A model generated the notes under the pieces. That model made no database searches. It was given only the letters and a program-made list of their open reading frames with translations, and was not told where the DNA came from. Position numbers and translations under genes: made by a program. Shown here piece after piece: positions 42,907 through 52,408 of a DNA stretch of 64,000 nucleotides (positions within the stretch are counted from its first letter, which is position 1; each line of letters starts with the position of its first letter). The DNA is from Lentzea jiangxiensis (GTDB lineage Bacteria; Actinomycetota; Actinomycetes; Mycobacteriales; Pseudonocardiaceae), in NCBI RefSeq assembly GCF_900104175.1, contig NZ_FNIX01000019.1, positions 1 to 64,000 on the forward strand. Reading direction: 5' to 3'.

Positions 42907-43455
42907 TCAGTCGATCGCCTTCCAGCCGTCCGCCAGCAGCTGCCGGGTCTCCCCCAGCAGCTGCGGGAGCACCTTGGTGTGCCCGATGACCGGCATGAAG
43001 TTCGCGTCGCCGCCCCACCGCGGCACCAGGTGCTGGTGCAGGTGGGCGGCGATGCCGGCGCCCGCGACGACGCCCTGGTTCATGCCGATGTTGAACCCGT
43101 GCGGCGCCGCCACGTGCCGCACGACCCGCATCGCCTTCTGCGTGAACGCGGCGAGCTCGGCGGTCTCCCCGGCGGAGAGCTCGGTGTAGTCCGCCACGTG
43201 CCGGTACGGCAGGACCATCAGGTGGCCCGGGTTGTACGGGTACAGGTTCAGCAGCGCGAAGACCTCGGCCCCGCGCGCCACGATCAGGCCGTCGGCGTCG
43301 GACAGCTCCACCACGCGGCAGAACGGGCAGCCGGCGGGCTCGTCGCCCTCGGCCTTGCCCGCACCCTGCACGTACGACAGGCGGTGCGGGGTCCACAGGC
43401 GCTGCAACGCGTCCGGGACCCCGACACCGGCCTGCTCGGAGAACTCAGGCGTCAC
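42907..43455 (-). CDS. HIT domain protein (Ap4A-phosphorylase-like, Rv2613c type)
   Basis: 182 aa from the GTG at 43455, which overlaps the thrS stop. The histidine triad is HLHQHLVPRW (~150), preceded by GFNIGMNQGVVAGAGIAAH. A CPFCR pair near residue 42 may bind zinc. The mycobacterial counterpart between thrS and pgsA1 is a diadenosine tetraphosphate phosphorylase. Here the link to pgsA has been broken by inserted sequence. Confidence 0.93.
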   Translation of the reverse strand: MTPEFSEQAGVGVPDALQRLWTPHRLSYVQGAGKAEGDEPAGCPFCRVVELSDADGLIVARGAEVFALLNLYPYNPGHLMVLPYRHVADYTELSAGETAELAAFTQKAMRVVRHVAAPHGFNIGMNQGVVAGAGIAAHLHQHLVPRWGGDANFMPVIGHTKVLPQLLGETRQLLADGWKAID

Positions 43456-45500
43456 GAGAGCAGTTCCGCCGTGGGCGAGGCGTTCTCCCGGCGCCCGACC
43501 CAGTCGACGATCTGCTCGACGGCCTTCTCCACCGGCACGCCGTTGATCTGCGTGCCGTCGCGGAACCGGAACGACACCGCGTTCGCCTCCACGTCCTTGG
43601 CGCCGGCCAGGAGCATGAACGGCACCTTCTGCATGGTGTGGTTGCGGATCTTCTTCTGCATGCGGTCGTCCGAGGCGTCGACCTCGACCCGGATGCCGGC
43701 CTTCTTCAGCGTCTCGCGCACCGCGAACAGGTGGTCGGCGTTCTCCGAGGTGACCGGGATGCCCATGACCTGCACCGGCGCGAGCCACGCCGGGAACGCG
43801 CCCGCGTAGTGCTCGGTCAGCACGCCGAAGAAGCGCTCGACCGAGCCGAACAGCGCGCGGTGGATCATGACCGGGCGCTGGCGGGAGCCGTCCGGGCCGG
43901 TGTACTCCAGTTCGAACTTCTCCGGCAGCATGAAGTCGAGCTGGATCGTCGACATCTGCCAGGTGCGGCCGAGCGCGTCGCGCGCCTGCACGGAGATCTT
44001 CGGGCCGTAGAAGGCGGCGCCACCGGGGTCGGGCACGAGCTCCAGGCCGGACTCCTCGGCCACGGAGGCGAGGGTCGCGGTCGCCTCCTCCCACACGTCG
44101 TCCGGGCCGACGAACTTCTGCGGGTTCTTGGTGGAGAGCTCCAGGTAGAAGTCGTCGAGGCCGTAGTCGCGCAGCAGGTCGAGCACGAAGTTGAGCAGCG
44201 ACTTCAGCTCGTCGCGGATCTGGTCGCGGGTGCAGAAGATGTGCGCGTCGTCCTGCGTCATGCCGCGCACGCGGGTCAGGCCGTGCACCACGCCCGACTT
44301 CTCGTAGCGGTAGACCGAGCCGAACTCGAACATGCGCAGCGGCAGCTCGCGGTACGAACGGCCGCGCGACTTGAAGATCAGGTCGTGGAACGGGCAGTTC
44401 ATCGGCTTGAGGTAGTAGTCCTGGCCCGGCTTGCGGACCGTGCCGTCGGAGTCGACCTCGGCGTCGAGGTGCATCGCCGGGTACATGCCGTCCTTGTACC
44501 AGTCCAGGTGACCGGAGACCTCGAACAGCTTGCCCTTGGTGATGTGCGGCGAGTAGACGAACTCGTAGCCCGCCTCGGTGTGGCGCTGGCGGGAGTAGTC
44601 CTCCATCGCCTTGCGGATGATGCCGCCCTTGGGGTGGAACACCGCGAGGCCGGAGCCGATCTCGTCCGGGAACGAGAACAGGTCGAGCTCGACGCCCAGC
44701 TTGCGGTGGTCGCGGCGCTCGGCCTCGGCCAGGCGCTCCAGGTACGCGTCCTGAGCCTCGGCGGACTCCCACGCCGTGCCGTAGATGCGCTGCAGCTGCG
44801 GGTTGTTCTCGTTGCCGCGCCAGTACGCCGCCGCCACGCGGGTCAGCTTGAACGCCGGGATGTGCTTGGTGGTCGGCACGTGCGGGCCGCGGCACAGGTC
44901 GCCCCACACCTGCTCACCGGAGCGCGGGTCGAGGTTGTCGTAGATCGTCAGCTCGCCGCCGCCGACCTCCATGACCTCGCTCGTGTCGACGTCGCTCTTG
45001 ATGTCGACGAGCTCGAGCTTGAACGGCTCGGACGCCAGCTCGGTCTTCGCGGCGTCGACCGACTCGACGACGCGGCGGGAGAACCGCTGCGAGGACTTGA
45101 TGATCTGCTTCATGCGCTTCTCCAGCGCCTGCAGGTCCTCGGGCGTGAAGGGCTTCTCGACCTGGAAGTCGTAGTAGAAGCCGTCCTTCACGGGCGGGCC
45201 GATGCCGAGCTTGGCCTCGGGGAACTGCTGCTGCACCGCCTGCGCCAGCACGTGCGCGGCGGAGTGGCGGATCACGCTGCGGCCGTCCTCGGTGTCCGCG
45301 GCGACGGCCTCGACCTCGACGTCGACCCGCGGGATCCACGACAGGTCGCGCAGGTGGCCCTCGGCGTCCCGCACGACGACGATCGCGTCGGCGCCCTTGC
45401 CCGGCAGACCGGCCTCGCGCACGGCCGTGCCCGCCGTCGTCCCAGCCGGAACCACCACGCGCGGCGGGTTCTGGGCGACTGCTGGGCGCGACTCGGACAC
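43452..45500 (-). CDS. thrS: Threonyl-tRNA synthetase
   Basis: 682 aa from the GTG at 45500 (AGGAG upstream). Class II synthetase with N-terminal TGS-like and editing (SAD) domains (HSAAHVLAQAV), the zinc-site MNCPFHD, motif 2 FGSVYRYEKSGVVHGLTRVRG, motif 3 RPVMIHRALFGSVERFFG and a C-terminal anticodon-binding domain. Charges tRNA-Thr. First gene of the locus; no T-box leader was seen in the 33 bp before it. Confidence 0.97.
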   Translation of the reverse strand: MSESRPAVAQNPPRVVVPAGTTAGTAVREAGLPGKGADAIVVVRDAEGHLRDLSWIPRVDVEVEAVAADTEDGRSVIRHSAAHVLAQAVQQQFPEAKLGIGPPVKDGFYYDFQVEKPFTPEDLQALEKRMKQIIKSSQRFSRRVVESVDAAKTELASEPFKLELVDIKSDVDTSEVMEVGGGELTIYDNLDPRSGEQVWGDLCRGPHVPTTKHIPAFKLTRVAAAYWRGNENNPQLQRIYGTAWESAEAQDAYLERLAEAERRDHRKLGVELDLFSFPDEIGSGLAVFHPKGGIIRKAMEDYSRQRHTEAGYEFVYSPHITKGKLFEVSGHLDWYKDGMYPAMHLDAEVDSDGTVRKPGQDYYLKPMNCPFHDLIFKSRGRSYRELPLRMFEFGSVYRYEKSGVVHGLTRVRGMTQDDAHIFCTRDQIRDELKSLLNFVLDLLRDYGLDDFYLELSTKNPQKFVGPDDVWEEATATLASVAEESGLELVPDPGGAAFYGPKISVQARDALGRTWQMSTIQLDFMLPEKFELEYTGPDGSRQRPVMIHRALFGSVERFFGVLTEHYAGAFPAWLAPVQVMGIPVTSENADHLFAVRETLKKAGIRVEVDASDDRMQKKIRNHTMQKVPFMLLAGAKDVEANAVSFRFRDGTQINGVPVEKAVEQIVDWVGRRENASPTAELLS

Positions 45501-45533
45501 GGTGACTCCTAGTTCGAAGAAGGTGATTGCGGA

Positions 45534-46025
45534 TCAGATGTTATCGGTGCTCAAGATGGACATGACGATCGCGTCGTGGAAGACGCCGTCCCACAGCAGG
45601 GCGTCCCTCAGCCGGCCCTCCTCGCGGAAGCCGAGCTTGGAGTAGACGTGGATCGCCCGTTCGTTGAACTCGTACACCTCCAAGTCCACACGATGGAGGT
45701 CCAGCTCGCCGAACGCGTGGTCGAGGACGTGGCGGATCGCCGCGGTTCCGAACCCCTTGCCGAATCCGTCCCACATCGCGATCCGCAGTCCCGCCGAGCG
45801 GTTGTGCGGATTGATGGTGAGAACGACCTCGCCGAGGAACTCCCCGTCCTCCGTTATCGCGCGCGTGTAGCGGTTGGGGTCGTTCAGGGTCCGTTCGACG
45901 TAGGCCTCGTAATCCGCGAGCGTGAACGTCGCGTGCGTACCCGTGAGCCGGTTCACCTCGGCGTCGTTCGGCCGCGGTACGGCCATCGCCTGTGCGAACT
46001 CCTTGCGGAGCGGTACGAGTTCCAT
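45534..46025 (-). CDS. GNAT N-acetyltransferase, RimJ/RimL-like
   Basis: 163 aa. Acetyltransferase core VVLTINPHNRSAGLRIAMWDGFGKGFGTAAIRHVLDHAF with the acetyl-CoA loop GKGFGT, followed by HRVDLEVYEFNERAIHVYSKLGF typical of the RimJ/SpeG branch. The acceptor could be a protein N-terminus or a polyamine. It ends 33 bp before thrS on the same strand, so it may be the leader gene of that transcript. Confidence 0.88.
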   Translation of the reverse strand: MELVPLRKEFAQAMAVPRPNDAEVNRLTGTHATFTLADYEAYVERTLNDPNRYTRAITEDGEFLGEVVLTINPHNRSAGLRIAMWDGFGKGFGTAAIRHVLDHAFGELDLHRVDLEVYEFNERAIHVYSKLGFREEGRLRDALLWDGVFHDAIVMSILSTDNI

Positions 46026-46162
46026 CCTCCGATTGAAGCGGGTGCGCGCAACCCGTTTCCGCCCGAGATACCTACGCAGCCCTTCTGAGTGGTTTCCCGG
46101 ATGCGTTCACGCGCTCGCGGCTAGCACCCTGTGGTCCCCGGCCCGCCGAATGGAGCACCGAC

Positions 46163-46477
46163 ATGTCCGACCTGCTCGTCGAATGCCCGGTCCACCTCAC
46201 CGAGTCCAACCGGGACGAGCTGCGCCTGCTCTACGCCGACCTGCGCGACCACTACGCGCGGCGTGACGCCCGCAACGGCACCCGCACGACGCTGCACTTC
46301 GTGTGGTCCGGCGTCCTCGACCCCGAACTGTTCGGCGCCACCTTCGCCGACCAGCGCCACGTCTTCGCCGCCTCCCGACCGGTGCTGAACTCCGCGCGGG
46401 AGCCCGCCGCCCTTCAGGAAACGAACAGGTGGCTGTCAGCCCGGCCTCAGCAGAACGGCGCATCGTTGAGGACATGA
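46163..46477 (+). CDS. Hypothetical protein, 104 aa
   Basis: ATG 46163 with GGAG 8 nt upstream. Soluble, acidic-basic mix (LLVECPVHLTESNRDELRLL, TTLHFVWSGVLDPELFGATF), no signal or membrane segment and no recognised domain. Its stop overlaps the start of the next gene (ATGA at 46474), so the two are translationally coupled. Confidence 0.65.
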   Translation: MSDLLVECPVHLTESNRDELRLLYADLRDHYARRDARNGTRTTLHFVWSGVLDPELFGATFADQRHVFAASRPVLNSAREPAALQETNRWLSARPQQNGASLRT

Positions 46478-46962
46478 GCGAGCAGGGACAGACGCCTCCT
46501 CCGCGGGAGCCGTCGCAGGACCGGGCGCAGGACGACCCGCGACCCGCACCGGACCAGGCCACCACCCCGCTGCCGACGGACGCGGCGGGCGCGGCCGGTC
46601 AGCAGCCCGCACCGGACCAGCCGGCGGCGGAACCACCCACGGCGGTACCTCCACCGCCTGCGGCAGCGACCCCTCCGGCAGCGACCCCTCCGGCTGCGGT
46701 GCCGGTACGCCCTGGCCGGCTGAGGCGTTTCGCGGGTCACCGCGCCACCCCGGTGGTCGCCGCGGGCCTGCTGGGGCTCGTCCTCGGCGGCGGCATCGTG
46801 GGAGCGGTCGCCGCCGACCGGTCCGGCCACCGCGGCGGGCCGCCCGGCCACGCGCGCGTCCACGAGCGCGGCGACCGCGTACCCGACCGGGGTGACCGCG
46901 GTGGCGACCGCTTCGAGCAGCGCGGGCCGTTCGGCGACCGCGGAGACCGCTTCGAGCGGTGA
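46474..46962 (+). CDS. Single-pass membrane protein with Pro-rich N-terminus and RGDR-repeat tail
   Basis: 162 aa. A Pro/Ala-rich cytosolic head (~1-85), one membrane helix (TPVVAAGLLGLVLGGGIVGA, ~95-117) and an external tail of RGDRxxDRGDRGGDRFEQRG repeats rich in Arg and Asp. The topology fits a type II membrane protein with an unstructured polyampholyte outside the membrane. GAGGAC precedes the ATG. No known family; the function is unknown. Confidence 0.6.
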   Translation: MSEQGQTPPPREPSQDRAQDDPRPAPDQATTPLPTDAAGAAGQQPAPDQPAAEPPTAVPPPPAAATPPAATPPAAVPVRPGRLRRFAGHRATPVVAAGLLGLVLGGGIVGAVAADRSGHRGGPPGHARVHERGDRVPDRGDRGGDRFEQRGPFGDRGDRFER

Positions 46963-47041
46963 CACCGACCGAGCGCGCGGCTCACGTCCTGCCCGAGTCC
47001 CCGACGACGTGGGCCGCGCGCTCCCCGAAGCCGGGCACGCC

Positions 47042-48685
47042 TCAGTGGGCCTGCGGTCCCAGCCGGATCGCCAGCAGCTGCCGCCGCACCACCTTGCCGG
47101 TCGCGTTGCGCGGCAGCTTCGGCACGACCACGACCTCGCGCGGCACCTTGTGCCGCGCCAGCCGCGTCCGCACGAACTCGCGCAGCTCGCGCACGTCGAT
47201 CCGCGTGCCCGCCACCGGTACGACGAAGGCGCGCAACCGCTGCCCGTACTCGGGATCCGGCACGCCGAGCACCGCCGCGTCGCGCACCCGGTAGTGCGTC
47301 ATCAGCAGGTTCTCGACCTCGACCGGGTACACGTTCTCGCCACCGGAGACGATCATGTCGTCCTCGCGGCCGTCGAAGTACAGCCGGCCGCTGGGGTCGA
47401 AGTGGCCGAGGTCGCCGGTCGCGACGAGGCCGTCGATGGAGTCCTTCTGCGTGCCGTCGGTGTAGAGGTCGACGGTCAGTGAGCCGCGCACGTAGATCCG
47501 GCCCGTCACGAACGAGCGCGTGATCCGGTTGCCGTCCTCGTCGTAGAGGCGCACGACGCAGTTGTGCGGGGGCAGGCCGACGCTCGACGGCGCGGCGGCC
47601 AGGTCCTCCGGTGTGGCGATGGTGGCGACGGCGACTTCCGTTGAGCCGTAGAGGTTGTAGAGCACCGGGCCGAGGACGGCCTGGGTGCGCTGCACGAGCT
47701 CCGGTGAGATCGGCGCGCCCGAGGAGAACACGACGCTGAGGTGGGACAGGTCGAACGAGTCGAGCACGTGGCGGTCGAGCTCCATGATCCGCTGCAGCAT
47801 CGTCGGCACCAGCACGAGCGTCGTGCAGCGCTGGCCCTGCACCGACCACAGCGTCTTGCGCGGGTCGAAGCGGCGGTGCAGCACCGCGCGGGAGCCCAGC
47901 GACATCGCGAGCGTGAGGTGCGAGTAGCCGACCGAGTGGAAGATCGGGGCGGCGATGAACGTCGACTCGCCCGAGCGCATCGGGATGCGGTCGAGGAAGT
48001 CCGACGCGGTCAGCACCGACTTGATCTCGCGGGCCGTGCCCTTGGGAACGCCGGTCGTGCCGGACGTCAGCTGGATCACGACGCCGGGCTCGCGCGGTGG
48101 TTCCAGCTCACCCCGCGGCGCCTTGGCCACCAGCTGGTCCAACGTGGGCGTGCGGCGGTCCAGGCCGTCGCGCGACCACGAGAGCCAGCGCGGGATCGAC
48201 GGCGGCAACTGGTGGAACAGCGGCGTGAACTCCTCGTCGTGGATGACGAGGGACGCCCGCTCGCGCTGCAGGAGGTCGAGGATGACCGGCGCGCCGAAGC
48301 CCGTGTTCACCAGCAGGACGCGGACGCCGAGCTTCGCGCACGCCAGCAGCGACTCGACCATGCCGCGGTGGTTGCGGCACATGAGCGCGACGATGTGGGT
48401 GTGCTGCACGCCCAGCGCGCGCAGGCCCTGCGCGATCGCGTTGGAACGCCTGTCCAGCTGGCGGTAGGTGACGGAACCGCGCTCGTCGACGATCGCGACG
48501 CCGTCCGGGTTCAGCCGGACGGCCCGGCGCAGCGCCGTGACGTTCGGTCCCCAGACCTTGACCTCCCGCAGCGCCTGCATGGACATCTTGACGTTCGTGG
48601 TGCTCACCATGCCGGCGGCGGACAAGACGCGCAGCGAGTGCACCCGGCCCATGGCGTCGCGGAACACCTTGCGCAACCCTGGCAT
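47042..48685 (-). CDS. Acyl-CoA synthetase (FadD-type, AMP-binding)
   Basis: 547 aa from the ATG at 48685 (GGAG upstream); the frame continues to 48790 without coding character. ANL-superfamily motifs are IQLTSGTTGVPKGT (A3), YNLYGSTEV (A5), GLVATGDLGHFD (A7), GRLYFDGREDDMIVSGGENV (A8) and PRNATGKVVRR (A10 Lys). Activates a fatty or other carboxylic acid to the acyl-CoA via acyl-AMP. It lies downstream of the ethanolamine genes on the same strand, but a 186-bp gap suggests its own promoter. Confidence 0.92.
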   Translation of the reverse strand: MPGLRKVFRDAMGRVHSLRVLSAAGMVSTTNVKMSMQALREVKVWGPNVTALRRAVRLNPDGVAIVDERGSVTYRQLDRRSNAIAQGLRALGVQHTHIVALMCRNHRGMVESLLACAKLGVRVLLVNTGFGAPVILDLLQRERASLVIHDEEFTPLFHQLPPSIPRWLSWSRDGLDRRTPTLDQLVAKAPRGELEPPREPGVVIQLTSGTTGVPKGTAREIKSVLTASDFLDRIPMRSGESTFIAAPIFHSVGYSHLTLAMSLGSRAVLHRRFDPRKTLWSVQGQRCTTLVLVPTMLQRIMELDRHVLDSFDLSHLSVVFSSGAPISPELVQRTQAVLGPVLYNLYGSTEVAVATIATPEDLAAAPSSVGLPPHNCVVRLYDEDGNRITRSFVTGRIYVRGSLTVDLYTDGTQKDSIDGLVATGDLGHFDPSGRLYFDGREDDMIVSGGENVYPVEVENLLMTHYRVRDAAVLGVPDPEYGQRLRAFVVPVAGTRIDVRELREFVRTRLARHKVPREVVVVPKLPRNATGKVVRRQLLAIRLGPQAH

Positions 48686-48871
48686 CAACAGCTCCTCGCG
48701 CTGCAAGTCCCCGAGGTATTCGGACGGTAACTGCCCGCAAGGCTCTCGCCAAGGGTTGTTCCGTGCGGAATGTGCATGACAACACGTCATCCTGCGGTGT
48801 AAACGTTTTCAATCCGCCCGGATCCGAACCGTGACCGTTCACGACCGTTTCGAAACCTGCTGTCTGCCCGG

Positions 48872-49570
48872 TCAGACGAGGAAGCCGCGCAGCAGCGACG
48901 CCGTTCCGTCCAGGTGCTCGGCCATCGCCTGACGGGCCGTCGCGGGGTCTCCGTCCAAAATGGAGGTGATGATGCGCTCGTGCTGGGCGTTGGAGTGCGC
49001 GAGGTTCGGTTCGAGCAGCGGGATGTGGTCGAGCAGCTCGTTGGCGCGCATCCGGGACTCGGCGACGGCGGCCGTGAGCGACGCGGAGCCGGTGGCCTCG
49101 GCGATCGCGAGGTGCAGCCGCGAGTCCTTGCGGCGGTACTCGGCGAGCGACGAGGTGGAGGCCTCCTCCAGACGGGCGCGCAGCCCGCGCCGTTCGGCCG
49201 GGCCGAGCGACCCGCCCGCCGCCGCCTCCGCGGCACCGGTCTCCAGCACCGCGCGCAGCGTCAGCACGTCGTGCAGGTCGCCGAACTCCTTGCCGGGAGC
49301 GGGCTTCGGGATGACCTCGTTGACGAACGTGCCGCCGTACCGGCCGCGCCGGGACTCGACGTAGTCGTTCTCCTGCAACGACCTGATCGCCTCGCGCACG
49401 GTCACCCGGCTCACGCCGAGCCGGGTGGCGAGCTCCCGTTCGGACGGCAGCCGCTCCCCCGGCGCGACGACGCCGAGCCGGATGGACTGCATGAGCCGTT
49501 CGACGGTCTCCTCGAAGGCGTTGCCCGCCCGGACCGGGCGGAACAACGCCTCCTGCGCGTGCTCCACCAT
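48872..49570 (-). CDS. GntR/FadR (FCD) family transcriptional regulator
   Basis: 232 aa from the ATG at 49570, two bases after the SDR stop. Winged helix (RPVRAGNAFEETVERLMQ, PGERLPSERELATRLGVSRVTVREAI) and an FCD effector domain with metal ligands in KDSRLHLAIAEATGS and the AQHERIITSILDGD helix. Last gene of the ethanolamine/glutamylation operon and its probable regulator, possibly acting at the dyad 53794-53813. Confidence 0.9.
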   Translation of the reverse strand: MVEHAQEALFRPVRAGNAFEETVERLMQSIRLGVVAPGERLPSERELATRLGVSRVTVREAIRSLQENDYVESRRGRYGGTFVNEVIPKPAPGKEFGDLHDVLTLRAVLETGAAEAAAGGSLGPAERRGLRARLEEASTSSLAEYRRKDSRLHLAIAEATGSASLTAAVAESRMRANELLDHIPLLEPNLAHSNAQHERIITSILDGDPATARQAMAEHLDGTASLLRGFLV

Positions 49571-49572
49571 CA

Positions 49573-50340
49573 CTAGAGCGGTGTCACGTACGCGCCGGCG
49601 ATGCCGCCGTCCACGAGGAAGTTCGACGCGGTGATGAACGACGAGTCGTCGGACGCCAGGAACGCGACGGCCGCGGCGATCTCCTCGGGTTCGGCGAACC
49701 GGCCGAGGGGCACGTGGACGAGGCGGCGCGCGGCCCGCTCCGGGTCCTTGGCGAACAGCTCCCGCAGCAGCGGGGTGTTGACCGGCCCGGGAGACAGGGC
49801 GTTGACGCGGATGCCCTCGCGGGCGAACTGCACGCCGAGCTCGCGCGACATCGCGAGGACGCCGCCCTTCGACGCCGTGTAGGAGATCTGGGACGTCGCC
49901 GCGCCCATCGTCGCCACGAACGACGCCGTGTTGATGATCGAGCCCTTGCCGCCGGCCTGCATGTGCGGAATGGCGTACTTGCAACACAGGTAGACCGACG
50001 TGAGGTTCACCTTCTGCACGCGGTCCCACGCCTCGATGCCCGTCGTGAGGATCGAATCGTCGTCGGGCGGCGAGATACCGGCGTTGTTGAAGGCGACGTC
50101 CAGCTTGCCGAAGGTGTCCACAGTGGTCTGGAAGAGCGCTTTCACCTGCTCCTCGTCGGTCACGTCGACCTGGACGAACAGCCCGCCCACCTCGTCCGCC
50201 GCGGCCTTGCCCGTCGCCGGGTCGAGGTCGGCGACGACGACCTTCGCGCCCTCGCTCGCGAACCTGCGCGCGGTCGCGAGTCCGATGCCGCTGCCGCCCC
50301 CCGTCACGACGGCCACGCGGCCCTCGAGTCGCTGCACCAT
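49573..50340 (-). CDS. SDR family oxidoreductase
   Basis: 255 aa. Classical short-chain dehydrogenase: VTGGGSGIGLATARRFA (cofactor loop TGGxxGIG), FNNAGIS (NNAG), catalytic Ser in INTASFVATM, and YTASKGG (YxxxK). An acidic DLDPAT after beta-2 favours NAD(H). Inside this operon its likely job is oxidation of the alcohol of gamma-glutamylethanolamide to the aldehyde, which the adjacent aldehyde dehydrogenase would then oxidise; this is inference from context. Confidence 0.9.
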   Translation of the reverse strand: MVQRLEGRVAVVTGGGSGIGLATARRFASEGAKVVVADLDPATGKAAADEVGGLFVQVDVTDEEQVKALFQTTVDTFGKLDVAFNNAGISPPDDDSILTTGIEAWDRVQKVNLTSVYLCCKYAIPHMQAGGKGSIINTASFVATMGAATSQISYTASKGGVLAMSRELGVQFAREGIRVNALSPGPVNTPLLRELFAKDPERAARRLVHVPLGRFAEPEEIAAAVAFLASDDSSFITASNFLVDGGIAGAYVTPL

Positions 50341-50366
50341 TTCTGTTCTCCTCGGGTTGCGCGGGA

Positions 50367-51719
50367 TCAGGTTGCGATGAAGACGTTCTTGACTTCGGTG
50401 AAGGCGTCGAGCGCGTCCGGGCCGAGCTCGCGGCCGAGACCGGACTGCTTCACGCCGCCGAACGGCGTCCAGTAGCGGACGGACGAGTGGGAGTTGACCG
50501 ACAGGTTGCCGGCCTCGACGGCGCGCGACACCCGGATCGCCCGGCCGACGTCGTTCGTCCAGATGGAACCGGACAGCCCGTACTCGGAGTCGTTCGCGAT
50601 CCTGACGGCGTCGGCCTCGTCCTCGAAGGGCAGCACGACCACGACAGGGCCGAAGATCTCCTCGTGGACGGTCACGTGGTCGGCCGGCGGCGTCAGGACG
50701 GTCGGCGGGAACCAGAAGCCCGGTCCGTCCGGAGCCGTGCCGCGGAACGCGACGTGGGTGTCGTCTGGGACGTAAGACGCCACCTTGCCGAGGTGCGCCG
50801 CGGTGATGAGCGGCCCCATCTCGGTCGCCTCGTCGCCCGGTTCGCCGACCTTGACGCCCTGCACGGCGGGCTCCAGCAGTTCCATGAACCGGTCGTAGGC
50901 GCTCGCCTGCACGAGGATCCGCGACCGGGCGCAGCAGTCCTGCCCCGCGTTGTCGAACACCCCGTACGGCGCGGTCGCCGCCGCCTTCTCCAGGTCGGAG
51001 TCGGCGAAGACGATGTTGGCCGACTTGCCGCCCAGTTCCAGCGTCACCCGCTTCACCCGGTCCGCGCAGCCCGCCATGACCTGCTTGCCGACCTCGGTGG
51101 AGCCGGTGAAGACCACCTTGCGCACCAACGGGTGCGTGACGAACCGGTTGCCGACGACGCCGCCCTTGCCGGGCAGCACCTGGAACACGCCCTCGGGGAT
51201 GCCCGCCTCCAGCGCGAGCTCGCCGAGCCGGACGGCGGTGAGCGGGGTGACCTCGGCGGGCTTGAGCACGACGGTGTTGCCGGCGGCCAGCGCGGGCGCG
51301 AACCCCCAGCCCGCGATGGGCATCGGGAAGTTCCACGGCACGATCACGCCGACGACGCCGAGCGGTTCGTGGAACGTGACGTCGAGGCCGCCCGCGACGG
51401 GGATCTGCTTGCCGAACAGCCGTTCCGGCGCCGCCGAGTAGTACTGCAGCACGTCGCGGACGTTGCCCGCCTCCCAGCGCGCGTTGCCGATGGTGTGCCC
51501 GGAGTTCTCGACCTCCAGCCGCGCCAGCTCCTCGTTGTGCGCGTCGACGACCTCCGCGAACCTGCGCAGCAGCCGGGCGCGGTCGCCGGGAGCGACGGTC
51601 CGCCAGCTCTCGAACGCCTTCTGCGCGCGGGCGATCGCCGCGTCCGTCTCTTCGAGCGAGGTGTGCGGGACGGACCGCACGACCTTCTCCGTGGCCGGGT
51701 TGATGACGTCGAAGGTCAC
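50367..51719 (-). CDS. Aldehyde dehydrogenase family protein (PuuC/gamma-glutamyl-aldehyde type)
   Basis: 450 aa from the GTG at 51719, which overlaps the amidotransferase stop. NAD-binding PWNFPMPIAGWGFAPALAAGN, general base Glu in LELGGKSANIVF (~228), nucleophile Cys in DNAGQDCCARSRI (~262) and EEIFGPVVVV. Expected to oxidise a gamma-glutamylated amino-aldehyde. In the putrescine version of this pathway PuuC plays this part; with an ethanolamine permease next door, gamma-glutamyl-aminoacetaldehyde is more likely here. Confidence 0.9.
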   Translation of the reverse strand: MTFDVINPATEKVVRSVPHTSLEETDAAIARAQKAFESWRTVAPGDRARLLRRFAEVVDAHNEELARLEVENSGHTIGNARWEAGNVRDVLQYYSAAPERLFGKQIPVAGGLDVTFHEPLGVVGVIVPWNFPMPIAGWGFAPALAAGNTVVLKPAEVTPLTAVRLGELALEAGIPEGVFQVLPGKGGVVGNRFVTHPLVRKVVFTGSTEVGKQVMAGCADRVKRVTLELGGKSANIVFADSDLEKAAATAPYGVFDNAGQDCCARSRILVQASAYDRFMELLEPAVQGVKVGEPGDEATEMGPLITAAHLGKVASYVPDDTHVAFRGTAPDGPGFWFPPTVLTPPADHVTVHEEIFGPVVVVLPFEDEADAVRIANDSEYGLSGSIWTNDVGRAIRVSRAVEAGNLSVNSHSSVRYWTPFGGVKQSGLGRELGPDALDAFTEVKNVFIAT

Positions 51720-52408
51720 GCTTTTCTCCTTGCAACATCCACGAGGGCCGCGAACAGCCTCAGGTCTTCGATGTCCTGCTCCGGGTGCGACTGCACGCCG
51801 ACGACGAACCGCGCGCCCTCCAGCTCCACGGCCTCGACCGTGCCGTCAGGCGCCCGCGCCGTGACGCCGAGGCCGTCCGCGACGCGGTCGAGCGACTGGT
51901 GGTGGTGGCACTGGACGGTCGTCCGGCCGCCGAGGATCCCGTGCAGCGCGGTGCCTTCGGCGATCTCGATCTCGGTGTGCTCGAAGACCGCGGGCGCCGG
52001 GTTGTGGCCTTCGACGTGCTGGTGCAGCGTGCCGCCGAGAGCCACGTTGAGGACCTGCATGCCCCGGCACACGCCGAGCAGCGGCAGGTCGAGCTTCAGC
52101 GCGGCCTCGACCAGGGCGAACTCGGTCTCGTCACGGGCGGGGTTCGGCGTGCCGGTCCGGTCGTCGCGCTCCGCGCCGTAGGCGGCGGGGTCGATGTCGG
52201 CGCCACCCGCGATCACCAGGCCGTCGAGGAACGCGATGGTCTCGGCGTTCCACGCGCCGACCGGGGGCAGCATGACCGGGTTGCCGCCGGCCTGGACCAC
52301 GCAGTCGAGGTAGCCGCGGTAGAGCACCGCGGCCTCCACGTCCCAGTGCCCGAAGCGCGTGCGCTCCAGGTAGGTGCTGATGCCGACGAGGGGCTTAGAG
52401 GCGCTCAA
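51716..52408 (-). CDS. Gamma-glutamyl-GABA hydrolase-like class I glutamine amidotransferase
   Basis: 230 aa from a TTG at 52408 (AAGGTG upstream), overlapping the ligase 3' end by 14 bp; no ATG or GTG alternative fits. The triad is Cys in LLGVCRGMQVLNV (~114) and His-Glu in GVQSHPEQD near the end; the CHHHQS segment is typical of PuuD. Releases glutamate from a gamma-glutamyl product, the last step of the pathway. Confidence 0.9.
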   Translation of the reverse strand: MSASKPLVGISTYLERTRFGHWDVEAAVLYRGYLDCVVQAGGNPVMLPPVGAWNAETIAFLDGLVIAGGADIDPAAYGAERDDRTGTPNPARDETEFALVEAALKLDLPLLGVCRGMQVLNVALGGTLHQHVEGHNPAPAVFEHTEIEIAEGTALHGILGGRTTVQCHHHQSLDRVADGLGVTARAPDGTVEAVELEGARFVVGVQSHPEQDIEDLRLFAALVDVARRKA